Positions 52,438 through 61,305 of a stretch of DNA of 64,000 bases are shown piece after piece. Source of the stretch: Anaeromyxobacter sp. (GTDB lineage Bacteria; Myxococcota; Myxococcia; Myxococcales; Anaeromyxobacteraceae); the NCBI GenBank assembly GCA_016718565.1, contig JADKCZ010000001.1:558001-622000 (forward strand), given 5' to 3'. The position numbers and the translations under genes were made by a program. Position 1 is the stretch's first letter. Every line of letters begins with the position of its first letter. The notes beneath the pieces are model-generated. The model was not told the origin of the DNA and searched no databases. It was given only the letters and a program-made list of their open reading frames with translations.

Positions 52438-55400
52438 ATGAAGTTCACCGACCTCTTCATCCGCCGGCCCGTCATCGCCGTCGTCGTCAACCTGCTCATC
52501 CTCATCGCCGGCCTGCAGGCCATCCGCTCGCTCAACGTGCGCCAGTACCCGCGCAGCGAGAACGCCGCGGTGGTGGTCACCACCGCCTACGTGGGCGCCA
52601 ACGCCCAGCTGGTGCGCGGCTTCATCACCACGCCGCTGGAGCGGGTCATCGCCTCCGCCGACGGCATCGACTACATCGAGTCGGAGAGCCGCCAGAACGT
52701 CTCCACCATCCGGGCCCGGCTCAAGCTGGACCACGACGCCACCCGGGCGCTGGCCGAGATCAGCTCCAAGGTGGACCAGGTGCGCGGCGACCTGCCGCCC
52801 GAGGCCCAGGTGCCGGTGCTCGACATCGAGTCCACCGACAGCCAGTTCGCCGCCGCCTACCTGAGCTTCTCCTCCGACTTCCTCCAGCAGAACGAGATCA
52901 CCGACTACCTGGTGCGGGTGGTGCAGCCGCGCCTCTCGGCCCTGGACGGGGTGCAGCGCGCCGACATCCTGGGGGCCCGCACCTTCGCCATGCGCATCTG
53001 GCTCAAGGCCGACCGGATGGCGGCCCTCAACGTCAGCCCGGCCCAGGTGCGCCAGGCGCTGGCCGCCAACAACTACCTGGCGGCGGTGGGCCAGACCAAG
53101 GGCTCGCTGGTGCAGGTCAACCTCACCGCCAACACCGACCTGCGCTCGCCGGCCGAGTTCGAGCGGCTGGTGGTGCGCGAGCAGGGCGGGGCGGTGGTGC
53201 GGCTGGGCGACGTGGCCCAGGTGGTCCTGGGGGCCGAGGACTACGACGCCCAGGTGAACTTCAGCGGCAAGACGGCGGTCTTCATCGGCCTGTGGGCCCT
53301 GCCGAACGCCAACTCGCTGGACGTCATCAAGCTGGTGCGGGCCGAGATGGACGGCCTGCAGAAGGAGCTGCCCGAGCAGATCGAGGCCCGCATCGCCTAC
53401 GACGGCACCGCCTACATCCAGAGCGCCCTCGACGAGGTGGTGCGCACCCTGCTGGAGACCCTGCTCATCGTGGTGGTGGTGATCTTCCTGTTCCTCGGGT
53501 CGTTCCGCTCGGTGCTGGTGCCGGTGGTGGCCATCCCGGTGTCGCTCATCGGGGCGGTCTTCCTCATGCAGGTGTTCGGCTTCACGGTGAACCTGCTCAC
53601 CCTGCTGGCCATCGTGCTCTCGGTGGGCCTGGTGGTGGACGACGCCATCGTGGTGGTGGAGAACGTCGAGCGCCACCTGCGCCGGGGGCTCTCGCCGGTG
53701 GAGGCGGCGCTCACCGGCGCCCGCGAGCTGGTGGGGCCCATCATCTCCATGACCATCACGCTGGCGGCGGTCTACGCCCCCATCGCCTTCCAGGGCGGCC
53801 TGACCGGCTCGCTCTTCCGCGAGTTCGCCCTGACCCTGGCCGGCGCGGTGACCATCTCCGGGGTGGTGGCGCTGACGCTCTCGCCGGTCATGTCGGCCGG
53901 GCTGCTGCGCGCCGAGCACCAGCACCGCGGCTTCGCCGGCCTGGTGGACCGCACCTTCGAGCGCATCAAGGCCACCTACTCGCGCCACCTGGACGTCTCC
54001 TTCGGCGCCCGCGGCGCCATCTACGCCGCCTGGATCGTGGTGAGCCTGCTGGCGGTGGCCATGTTCGTGATGGCGCCCAAGGAGCTGGCGCCCACCGAGG
54101 ACCAGGGGGTCATCTTCGGCATCGTCAACACGCCCTCCAACTCCACCCTGGACCAGGTGGGCCCCTCGGTGAAGGCCGTCAACCAGCAGCTGCTGGAGAT
54201 CCCCGAGACCAACTTCACCTTCCAGATCTCCTTCCCGGCCGGCGGGTTCTGGGGCGACGGCCTGAAGCCCTGGGACCAGCGGACGCGCACCGCCTTCGAG
54301 GTCCTGCCCGAGGTGCAGCGGCGGCTCTCGGCCATCCCGGGGGTGCAGACCTTCGCCATCCTGCCGCCGGCGCTGCCGGGCGGCGGCAACTTCCCGGTGG
54401 AGCTGGTGCTGGCCTCCACCGCCGAGCCGACCGAGATCCTGGCCTTCGCCGAGCAGCTGCAGCAGAAGGCGGCGCAGAGCGGCATGTTCGCCTTCCCGCC
54501 GCTCATCGACCTGAAGGTGGACCAGCCGGAGACCGAGGTGGAGGTGGACCGGGACCGGGTGGCCGAGCTGGGGCTGGATCTCGCCACCGTGGGGCGCGAC
54601 CTCTCGGCGGCGGTGGGCGGCAACTACGTCAACCGCTTCTCGGTGGCCGGGCGCAGCTACAAGGTCATCCCGCAGCTGACCCGCCTGGAGCGGCTCAACC
54701 CGGAGCAGCTGGCGGAGGTGCACGTCACCGGGCCGGGGGGGCAGCTGGTCTCGCTGGGGACCATCGCCACCTTCCGCGACACGGTGGCGCCGCGCGCCCT
54801 CAACCGCTTCCAGCAGCTCAACGCCGTCAAGATCAGCGGCGTGGCCATCCGGCCGCTCGACGAGGCGCTCGGCTTCCTCGAGGACCAGGCGGCCACCATC
54901 CTGCCCAAGGGCTACACCCTCGACTACACCGGCGAGTCGCGCCAGCTGCGCACCGAGGGGGACCGCTTCCTGCCGGCCTTCCTGCTGGCGGTGGTGCTGA
55001 TCTTCCTGGTGCTGGCGGCCCAGTTCAACAGCTTCCGCGATCCGTTCGTCATCCTGGCGGGCTCGGTGCCGCTGGCCATGTTCGGCGCGCTCGTCATGAC
55101 CTTCCTGAAGATGCCCAACCCCAACCTCCCGTTCTGGACCGACGGGTGGACCACCACGCTCAACGTCTACTCGCAGGTGGGGCTGGTCACGCTGGTGGGG
55201 CTGGTGGCCAAGAACGGCATCCTCATCGTGGAGTTCGCCAACACGCTGCAGGAGGCGGGGCACAGCAAGGTGGACGCGGTGCGCGAGGCGGCGGTGACGC
55301 GCCTGCGCCCCATCCTCATGACCAGCGTGGCCACGGTGTGCGGCCACTTCCCGCTCACCCTGGTGACCGGGCCGGGCGCCGAGGCGCGCAACAGCATCGG

Positions 55401-55569
55401 CCTGGTGCTGGTGGCCGGCATGGCCATCGGCACCGCCTTCACGCTCTTCTTCGTGCCGGCCATCTACCTGCTCATCGCCAAGGACCACCGCGGCGCGGCC
55501 GAGCGGGCGGCCGAGGGCGGCCCGGCCGGCGCGGTGCCGCAGGGGAGCGCGGCGGCGCCGCAGCGGTAG
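52438..55569 (+). CDS. RND efflux transporter, HAE1 type (AcrB/MexF-like)
   Basis: 1043 residues from ATG 52438. Twelve membrane segments in the RND pattern: one at the N-terminus (FIRRPVIAVVVNLLILIAGL), five in the middle with the proton-relay aspartates in GLVVDDAIVVVENVERH (about residues 398-402), and the rest after the second periplasmic loop. It exports hydrophobic compounds using the proton gradient. There is no TolC-type gene beside it, so the channel must be encoded elsewhere. The substrate is unknown. Confidence 0.94.
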   Translation: MKFTDLFIRRPVIAVVVNLLILIAGLQAIRSLNVRQYPRSENAAVVVTTAYVGANAQLVRGFITTPLERVIASADGIDYIESESRQNVSTIRARLKLDHDATRALAEISSKVDQVRGDLPPEAQVPVLDIESTDSQFAAAYLSFSSDFLQQNEITDYLVRVVQPRLSALDGVQRADILGARTFAMRIWLKADRMAALNVSPAQVRQALAANNYLAAVGQTKGSLVQVNLTANTDLRSPAEFERLVVREQGGAVVRLGDVAQVVLGAEDYDAQVNFSGKTAVFIGLWALPNANSLDVIKLVRAEMDGLQKELPEQIEARIAYDGTAYIQSALDEVVRTLLETLLIVVVVIFLFLGSFRSVLVPVVAIPVSLIGAVFLMQVFGFTVNLLTLLAIVLSVGLVVDDAIVVVENVERHLRRGLSPVEAALTGARELVGPIISMTITLAAVYAPIAFQGGLTGSLFREFALTLAGAVTISGVVALTLSPVMSAGLLRAEHQHRGFAGLVDRTFERIKATYSRHLDVSFGARGAIYAAWIVVSLLAVAMFVMAPKELAPTEDQGVIFGIVNTPSNSTLDQVGPSVKAVNQQLLEIPETNFTFQISFPAGGFWGDGLKPWDQRTRTAFEVLPEVQRRLSAIPGVQTFAILPPALPGGGNFPVELVLASTAEPTEILAFAEQLQQKAAQSGMFAFPPLIDLKVDQPETEVEVDRDRVAELGLDLATVGRDLSAAVGGNYVNRFSVAGRSYKVIPQLTRLERLNPEQLAEVHVTGPGGQLVSLGTIATFRDTVAPRALNRFQQLNAVKISGVAIRPLDEALGFLEDQAATILPKGYTLDYTGESRQLRTEGDRFLPAFLLAVVLIFLVLAAQFNSFRDPFVILAGSVPLAMFGALVMTFLKMPNPNLPFWTDGWTTTLNVYSQVGLVTLVGLVAKNGILIVEFANTLQEAGHSKVDAVREAAVTRLRPILMTSVATVCGHFPLTLVTGPGAEARNSIGLVLVAGMAIGTAFTLFFVPAIYLLIAKDHRGAAERAAEGGPAGAVPQGSAAAPQR

Positions 55570-55581
55570 GGCGGAGGGCGC

Positions 55582-57528
55582 TCAGGGCCCGCGCGCCCGC
55601 GCCAGCACCTCCGCCACCTTCCGCTCCAGCGCGTCGAGGGAGAACGGCTTGGCGATGAAGTTTACGCCGGGCTCCAGCGCGCCCCGGTGGGCGATGGCGT
55701 TGGCCGGGTAGCCGGACATGAAGAGGACGGCCAGGCCGGGGCGCTGCCGCGCCAGCTCGGCGGCCAGCTCCCGCCCGCCCAGGCCGGGCATGACCACGTC
55801 GCTGAGGAGGAGGTGGATGCGGCCGGCGTGCCCCGCCGCGGCGGCCAGCGCCTCCTCGGCGCTGCGGGCCTGCAGCACGCGGTAGCCCTGCGCCCCGAGC
55901 GTCCGCGCCACCAGGCTCCGCACCCCCTCGGCGTCCTCCACGACCAGCACGGTCTCGTCGTGGGTGGGGGCGGGGGGCGGCCCACCGTCCGCGGGCGCGG
56001 GCGCCGCGCCCGCCGCGGGCGCGCGCGGCAGGTAGACCTTGAAGGTCGTGCCTCGCCCCGGCTCGCTGTACGCGGCGACGTGCCCGCCGCTCTGGCGGAC
56101 GATGCCGTACACCGTGGCGAGGCCCAGGCCGGTGCCCTGCGGTCCCTTGGTGCTGAAGAAGGGCTCGAAGACCCTGGAGAGCGTCTCGGGGTCCATGCCG
56201 ACGCCGTCGTCGCTCACCGTCAGCAGCATGTAGTCCCCTGGCTGGACGTCGGCGTGCCGCCGGGTGTAGGCCTCGTCGAGCGTGGCCTGGCCGGTCTCGA
56301 TGGTGATGCGGCCGCCGCCCGGCAGCGCGTCGCGGGCGTTGACCGCCAGGTTGAGGATGACCTGCTCGAGCTGGCTCGGGTCGACCCGCACCAGCCAGGG
56401 CTCGGGGGAGAGGAGGCACCGCAGGTCGACGTCCTCGCCGATGACGCGGCGGAGCATCCGCTCGGTGCGGACCACCAGCTCGTTGAGGTCGAGCGTGGCG
56501 GGCTGCAGCACCTGCTTGCGGCTGAACGCCAGGAGCTGCCGGGTCAGGCCGGCGGCGCTGGCCCCGGCCGCGCGGATGAGCTCCACCTCCTCCCGCACCG
56601 GGCCCGCCAGGGTCCGCTCGGCCAGCAGGAACTCGCAGTTGCCGTTGATGACGGTGAGCAGGTTGTTGAAGTCGTGGGCCACCCCGCCGGCCAGGCGCCC
56701 CACCGCCTCCAGCTTCTGCGACTGCCGGACCTGCGCCTCCAGCCTGCGCTGCTCGCTCAGGTCGAGGAACTGCCCGAGCACGGCGACCACCTGCCCGGAC
56801 GGGCTGCGCACGCCGCTGGCCAGCACCAGGGCCGGGAAGGTGCGGCCGTCGCGCCGGCGCGCCAGCAGCTCGGCGTTGGCCCGCTCGCCCTGGGCCACGT
56901 GCTGCAGCACCACCGCCGCCTCCTCGGGCCTGGCCCAGAACTCCACGGCGGACCGGCCGACCACCTCGCCGACGCCGTCGAAGCCCCACATGTCGAGGAA
57001 CCGGTCGTTCACGAAGGTGAGCACGCCGTCCAGGCCGGCGAAGGCCACCGCCGCCGGGGAGTGGGCCAGCGCCTCGCGCTGCATGAGGAGCTGCTGCTCC
57101 ATCTCGACGATCGAGGACACGTCGTGCGCCGTACCGATGGAGCGGAGGGGCCGACCGTCGGGGTCGTACCAGGTCTGGCCACGCTCCTGGACGTGCTTGA
57201 CGCGGCCGTCCGGCATGAGCAGCCGGTGGATGGTGTCGTAGGGCGCCCGGTCGGCGACGGACGTGCGGTAGGCGCGGTCCACCCGGTCGCGATCCTCGGG
57301 GTGGACCAGGGCCAGGAAGGCCTGGTAGGACGCGCCGAACCGGCTGGGGTCGAGCTCGAAGAGCGTGAACAGCTCGTCGGACCAGCGGAGCTCGCCCCGG
57401 ACGAGGTCCAGCTCCCAGCTGCCCATGTGGCCGATGCGCTGCGCCTCGCGCAGGTGGTCCGCGTCCAGGCGCGGCGTGGGGGCAGGCGCAGGCGCTCGGT
57501 CGGCGGTGCCTGGCTCTGGGCGGCTCAT
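55582..57528 (-). CDS. Soluble hybrid sensor histidine kinase with PAS domains and receiver
   Basis: 648 residues from ATG 57528, with the ribosome site AGGAGGTG. Order: PAS with PAC (about 25-145, LRWSDELFTLFELDP to GTAHDVSSIVEM), second PAS (about 150-270, FLDMWGFDGV) and the HisKA phospho-acceptor in GGVAHDFNNLLTVINGN. Then HATPase with NLAVNARDAL, DDGVGMD and GTGLGLATVYGIV, and a C-terminal receiver (about 525-645) with the aspartate in LLLSDVVMPGLGG. It has no membrane segment, so it senses an internal signal. It ends 12 bases from the convergent RND gene. No dedicated response regulator is present. Confidence 0.92.
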   Translation of the reverse strand: MSRPEPGTADRAPAPAPTPRLDADHLREAQRIGHMGSWELDLVRGELRWSDELFTLFELDPSRFGASYQAFLALVHPEDRDRVDRAYRTSVADRAPYDTIHRLLMPDGRVKHVQERGQTWYDPDGRPLRSIGTAHDVSSIVEMEQQLLMQREALAHSPAAVAFAGLDGVLTFVNDRFLDMWGFDGVGEVVGRSAVEFWARPEEAAVVLQHVAQGERANAELLARRRDGRTFPALVLASGVRSPSGQVVAVLGQFLDLSEQRRLEAQVRQSQKLEAVGRLAGGVAHDFNNLLTVINGNCEFLLAERTLAGPVREEVELIRAAGASAAGLTRQLLAFSRKQVLQPATLDLNELVVRTERMLRRVIGEDVDLRCLLSPEPWLVRVDPSQLEQVILNLAVNARDALPGGGRITIETGQATLDEAYTRRHADVQPGDYMLLTVSDDGVGMDPETLSRVFEPFFSTKGPQGTGLGLATVYGIVRQSGGHVAAYSEPGRGTTFKVYLPRAPAAGAAPAPADGGPPPAPTHDETVLVVEDAEGVRSLVARTLGAQGYRVLQARSAEEALAAAAGHAGRIHLLLSDVVMPGLGGRELAAELARQRPGLAVLFMSGYPANAIAHRGALEPGVNFIAKPFSLDALERKVAEVLARARGP

Positions 57529-57904
57529 GCGGCACCTCCTGGCGCGGCTGCGTCCTTGGCGCGAGGATGCCGACGAGGCCCCCCGCCCCAGGCCCGGCGC
57601 CCGGAGGCGCTCCGGGGCCATGCCTGTGGGAGAGTAGACGCACGGTCCGGCGGACCCGGCAAGGCACGACGCCCTCCCGCGGGCCGGGGCCGCCCCGGGC
57701 GGGCAGCGCGCTGGTCCGGGGCGGGTCGGCGCCCGGGGCCGCGGACCGTCGGCACCGGCGCTGGCGCTGGCGCTCCGGCCAGGGGGGGTGATGCGGGGCG
57801 CCCGCTCGCCCGAGAAGCCAGCGGCCGGCGCCTCGCGAGAGGGCCGGCCGCCGGGGGAGCGCGCGCGGGCCCGGATCCCGCGCGGCGCTCCGCTCGAGCC
57901 TCGC
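57529..57904. other. 376-base gene-free stretch
   Basis: Lies between htpX and the kinase, both on the minus strand, so it must hold the end of the htpX transcript and the kinase promoter. No frame looks like protein. It contains a long hairpin at 57821-57851 and a small GGCGCT triple repeat near 57750. I see no clear promoter boxes. Confidence 0.55.
57821..57851 (-). terminator. Hairpin with GNRA-type tetraloop downstream of htpX
   Basis: Outer arms GCGGCCGG/CCGGCCGC and an inner CCTC/GAGG stem enclose GCGA on the plus strand (loop TCGC on the htpX transcript). It starts about 54 bases after the htpX stop. There is no T run, so termination is probable only by placement. Confidence 0.4.
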
Positions 57905-58807
57905 TCAGCCGCGGGCGAAGGCGGAAGGGACGGCGGAGGTCGAGAGCCGGGGCGGCTGGCCCAGCTCGCGGGCCAGCGCCTCGAGGCGGCGGATGCGCTC
58001 CTCGGCCGGCGGGTGGGTCGAGAAGAGCCGGGCCAGCCCGGCCAGCGCGCCGCCGAAGGGGTTGACGATGAACAGGCTGGCGGTGGCCGGCGCCGCCTGG
58101 GCGGGCACCACCTCGGCCGAGCGCTGCAGCCGGGCCAGGGCCGAGGCCAGGGCCAGCGGGTCGCCGGTGAGGCGCGCGCCCGTCTCGTCGGCCAGGTACT
58201 CGCGCGAGCGGGAGATGCCGAGCTGCACCAGCGTGGCGCCGATGGGGGCCACCAGCATGAAGAGCAGGTTGCCGCCCGGGGAGCCCTCCTCGTCCTGCGC
58301 GCCACCGAAGAGGCCGGTGAAGGCGAGCAGGTTGGCGACCGACGAGACCGCGGTGGCGATGCCGGCCGCCACGCTGGCCACCAGGATATCGCGGTTCCGC
58401 ACGTGGGCCACCTCGTGGGCCAGGACGCCGCGCAGCTCGCGCTCGTCGAGGAGCTCCACCAGGCCGCGGGTGACCGCCACCACGGCCCGCTCCGGGTTGC
58501 GCCCGGTGGCGAAGGCGTTGGCGGCCGGGTCGTCGACGAAGAAGACCCGCGGCTTGGGCAGGCCGGCCCGCAGGGCCAGCTCCTCGACCAGGGCGTGCAG
58601 GCGAGGCGCCTCGGCGCGCGGGAGCTCACGGGCCCCGTTCATCCGGAGCACGAGCTTGTCGGACCAGAAGTAGGAGAACAGGTTCATGCCCAGGGCCAGG
58701 GCCGTGAAGAGCCAGAAGGCCCCGGGGCCGATGGCGGCGCCGGCGCCCACCAGCAGCGCCGAGAGGGCGGCCAGCAGCAGGATGGTCTTGAGCTGGTTGA
58801 GGAACAT
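57905..58807 (-). CDS. htpX: Membrane zinc metalloprotease HtpX (M48)
   Basis: Quality-control protease of the inner membrane. 300 residues from ATG 58807 (MFLNQLKTILLLAAL, the usual start); GTG 58813, overlapping the previous stop in GTGA, would add two residues. Zinc motif His131-Glu132 and His135 in GVLAHEVAHVRNRDI, third ligand region SREYLADETGA, four hydrophobic segments. Coupled to the small protein gene upstream, which may affect its expression. Confidence 0.95.
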   Translation of the reverse strand: MFLNQLKTILLLAALSALLVGAGAAIGPGAFWLFTALALGMNLFSYFWSDKLVLRMNGARELPRAEAPRLHALVEELALRAGLPKPRVFFVDDPAANAFATGRNPERAVVAVTRGLVELLDERELRGVLAHEVAHVRNRDILVASVAAGIATAVSSVANLLAFTGLFGGAQDEEGSPGGNLLFMLVAPIGATLVQLGISRSREYLADETGARLTGDPLALASALARLQRSAEVVPAQAAPATASLFIVNPFGGALAGLARLFSTHPPAEERIRRLEALARELGQPPRLSTSAVPSAFARG

Positions 58808-58809
58808 GG

Positions 58810-59049
58810 TCACGCCACCTCGAGGGTGTCGGGGGTGAACGGGCGCGGCGCCGGGGTGCCGCCGCCGCGGATCAGCCGGAGCGCCGGGCGCGCCGGGGGG
58901 GAGGTGGGGGTGGGGGCGTGCCCGCGGACGCGGGCCAGCAGCCCCTTCAGCCGCTCCAGCTCGCGCCGCGTGATGCGGCCCGTCGCGTGGAGCTCGACGA
59001 GCCGGCGCCAGGTCTTCCTGCTCAGCCACTTCGTGCCGGTGATGTCCAT
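58810..59049 (-). CDS. Small basic protein of unknown function, upstream of htpX
   Basis: 79 residues from ATG 59049. The first 45 are helical and basic (WLSRKTWRRLVELHATGRITRRELERLKGLLARV), resembling a SHOCT-like short helical domain. The rest is Pro/Thr-rich. Its TGA lies 3 bases from the htpX ATG, so the two are translated together. The 118 bases upstream include the most AT-rich stretch nearby (ATGGATCATTTTCTATTCG on the minus strand), probably the promoter. Confidence 0.65.
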   Translation of the reverse strand: MDITGTKWLSRKTWRRLVELHATGRITRRELERLKGLLARVRGHAPTPTSPPARPALRLIRGGGTPAPRPFTPDTLEVA

Positions 59050-59167
59050 GCGCTCGATCTAAGGCCGGCCAAGGCTGCGTCGAATAGAAAATGATCCATC
59101 GACACTGAGGTTTGGCCTCATGGTCACTCCGGGCCGATCCGGCCGACCGCCCCTGCCAGCGGGCTCC

Positions 59168-59611
59168 TCAGCCCTCCGTCACCCGGAAGAGCCGGCGCTC
59201 GGCCAGGTGGAGCGCGCCCACCAGGTCCTCGCGGGTGAGGCGGGCCCCGTCGGCGTACTCCTTGAGCGACAGGCAGCGCTCGGTCAGGAGGCGCAGCAGC
59301 AGGTGGGCCGCGGCCGCCTCGGCGTCGCCCTGCAGTGCGCCGCCGGCCTGGGTCAGCTGCTCCACCGCCTCGAACTGGCGCGCCAGGTCGAGCCGGGCCA
59401 GCTCGAGGGAGAGGCGCAGCACCGCCTGGCGCGGCGGGGCGGCGGCGCCGGGCCCCCAGCGGGCGCGCAGCGCCTCGCTCTCCCACTCCAGGTCGGCCGG
59501 CGGCCAGGCGGCCAGCTCGTCGGCCAGCTCCTGGGCGAAGCGCTCCAGGATGTACTGCTTCACCGGCTGCTTCTGCCGCTCGTACAGCCAGTCGAACCGC
59601 CGGTCGCGCAC
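59168..59611 (-). CDS. Uncharacterised helical protein
   Basis: 147 residues from GTG 59611. All-helical, with Leu/Ala heptads (LRLSLELARLDLARQFEAVEQL) that suggest a coiled coil or helical bundle. There is no membrane segment or known motif. It follows the lipase-like gene after 9 bases and may share its transcript. Confidence 0.6.
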   Translation of the reverse strand: MRDRRFDWLYERQKQPVKQYILERFAQELADELAAWPPADLEWESEALRARWGPGAAAPPRQAVLRLSLELARLDLARQFEAVEQLTQAGGALQGDAEAAAAHLLLRLLTERCLSLKEYADGARLTREDLVGALHLAERRLFRVTEG

Positions 59612-59620
59612 CCGGCCAGT

Positions 59621-60427
59621 CTACCCCACGGTCCGCGCACCCGGCGGCGCCGCGGCCCGCCCGCCCGCCACCACCGCCAGGGGAGGCCGCGCCGGCTGGC
59701 CGGCGGCCTCCAGCTCGCGCCGCAGCACCTGGTAGATCCCCTTCCTGGTGAGGAAGTCGAGGTGGCGGCAGTCCACCTCCACGTTGCGCACCAGCGGGCT
59801 GCCGGCCGGGTCCAGCACCGGCGAGGGCCAGATGGCCAGGGTGTCCTGCTTCGACCAGAGGGAGGTGAGGCGCACCTGGGGCGGCCAGCGCCCGGCGTGG
59901 AAGCGGCGCAGGAAGGAGCTCCCCGGCAGCAGCTGCGGGATGGAGGGGGCCAGGAGCGCGATGGGGAGGCCCAGCCAGGCCTTCGGCGTGCCGTGGAAGG
60001 GCGCCCCCAGCGCCACCACCGCCCGGGTGCGCCGCCAGCCGCCGAGCTTCTTCACGTAGTAGGCGCCCACCAGGCCGCCCTTGGAGTGGCCCACGATGGT
60101 GAGCGGCCCCAGGCCCGGGTAGCGCGCGTAGACCCGCTCCACCTTGGCGCGCACGTAGTCGGCCAGGTCGTCGATGCCGCGGGTGTTGTAGGCGCGCCGC
60201 AGGCCGCCCAGGTTGAGCGAGAAGACGCCGTAGCCGTCGCGCCGCAGCCGCGCCTCCAGCACGTCGAAGGTGCGCCGGGTCGAGAAGAAGCCGTGCAGCA
60301 GCAGCACCGGATGGGGGTGGCCGTCGAGGTCGGTCCGCTTCTCGACCAGGTTGTGGGTCCCGTCGAGGTCGAGCCACTCCCGGGCCGTCTGCTGCGCGTC
60401 GTCGAGGAACCGCCCCAGCCGCCCCAT
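59621..60427 (-). CDS. Alpha/beta hydrolase, triacylglycerol-lipase-like
   Basis: 268 residues from ATG 60427, preceded by GGAGGAGGTG. Oxyanion segment PVLLLHGFFSTRRTFDVL (about residue 40), nucleophile elbow LTIVGHSKGGLVGAYYV (serine about 112). A probable acid/histidine pair lies in the C-terminal third (DCRHLDFLTRKG). It resembles the lipase/PGAP1-like group that acts on lipids or esters. No signal peptide, so it is cytosolic unless it uses another route. Confidence 0.85.
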   Translation of the reverse strand: MGRLGRFLDDAQQTAREWLDLDGTHNLVEKRTDLDGHPHPVLLLHGFFSTRRTFDVLEARLRRDGYGVFSLNLGGLRRAYNTRGIDDLADYVRAKVERVYARYPGLGPLTIVGHSKGGLVGAYYVKKLGGWRRTRAVVALGAPFHGTPKAWLGLPIALLAPSIPQLLPGSSFLRRFHAGRWPPQVRLTSLWSKQDTLAIWPSPVLDPAGSPLVRNVEVDCRHLDFLTRKGIYQVLRRELEAAGQPARPPLAVVAGGRAAAPPGARTVG

Positions 60428-60557
60428 GGTCACCTCCTCCCGCACCCCTGATCTCGTGACCCCTGGGCGGAAGCGCAAGGGCCAGGCCGGCCCCGTGACC
60501 GGGGGAGGCGGGAGCCGGCGGACGCCGGGGCCCCGCCCCGGACCGGTGGGACGGGCC

Positions 60558-61160
60558 TCAGCCGGCGCGGGCCGGCCGCGCCTCCCAGCGGACCAGGAAG
60601 TGGGCGCCCCCCGGCCTGGGCTCCACCTCCACGCCGCCGTCCACCTGGCAGACGTCCAGGAAGGCCTCGAGCGCCCCGGCCATCGACTCCAGGTAGGACG
60701 GCCCGTCGAGGCCCGGCGCCGCCCCGGTGTAGGCGATGCGCACCAGCCCCTCGGAGGTGTCGGCCACCTGGAGCTCGCCGCAGCCTCGGCAGACGTGCCC
60801 GAAGCCGCGTCCCACCCAGCGGAGCAGCCCGGGCGGCGTCAGCCCGAACAGCGAGCTGGCGGAGCGCACCAGCCCGCCCAGCAGGCTGCCGGTCAGGTTG
60901 CGCCGCAGGCACTCGCGCGCCACCCGCCGGGCGCCCTCCAGGCCGAGCTCGGCGTGGGTGGCGCCGGCCACCTCCAGGTCCACCCGGGCCGGCAGGAAGT
61001 CGCTGCGGGCGGCGGTGTCCAGGGCCTCCCGCACCTCGGGGTGGAGGCGCGCCAGGATCCGCCCGGCCGCGCCGGGCGCGAGCGCCTCCGCCACCTCGAG
61101 CGAGGTGCGGGTGTGCTGCACGGCGATCTCGGGCGCGCAGGAGGACACGCCCCCGACCAT
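60558..61160 (-). CDS. Uncharacterised protein with CxxC, possibly of a myxobacterial paralogous family
   Basis: 200 residues from ATG 61160. An N-terminal helical half (LEVAEALAPGAAGRILARL, LGLEGARRVARECL) leads to a C-terminal alpha/beta part with HVCRGCGELQVADTSEGLVRIAYTG. It ends with a V-R-W strand, a plan that recalls DUF2378-type proteins of myxobacteria and some chemotaxis/heme-sensor domains. That similarity is from memory and uncertain. The two cysteines could bind metal. Divergent from aroF. Confidence 0.6.
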   Translation of the reverse strand: MVGGVSSCAPEIAVQHTRTSLEVAEALAPGAAGRILARLHPEVREALDTAARSDFLPARVDLEVAGATHAELGLEGARRVARECLRRNLTGSLLGGLVRSASSLFGLTPPGLLRWVGRGFGHVCRGCGELQVADTSEGLVRIAYTGAAPGLDGPSYLESMAGALEAFLDVCQVDGGVEVEPRPGGAHFLVRWEARPARAG

Positions 61161-61305
61161 AGCCCAGCCCACGGCCCCAGCGTGCGTCACCAGGTTGCCT
61201 TGTGGGCGGTGGAGCCGCGGGCTACATACCCGGCACCCCACCGCCCCAGGCCGCCGCGCCCGCCCACCCCGGCGGCCGCCGCGCCTCCCGCCCAGGAGCC
61301 GCCCG

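Noticed and set aside
52336..55488. Minus-strand open frame of 1050 codons opposite the RND pump
   Set aside because: It mirrors the pump codon by codon and has a His/Gly/Arg-rich, motif-free product.
57749..57772. Tandem GGCGCT triplet as a possible repeat array
   Set aside because: There are only three units in GC-rich intergenic sequence. No array and no larger repeat unit.
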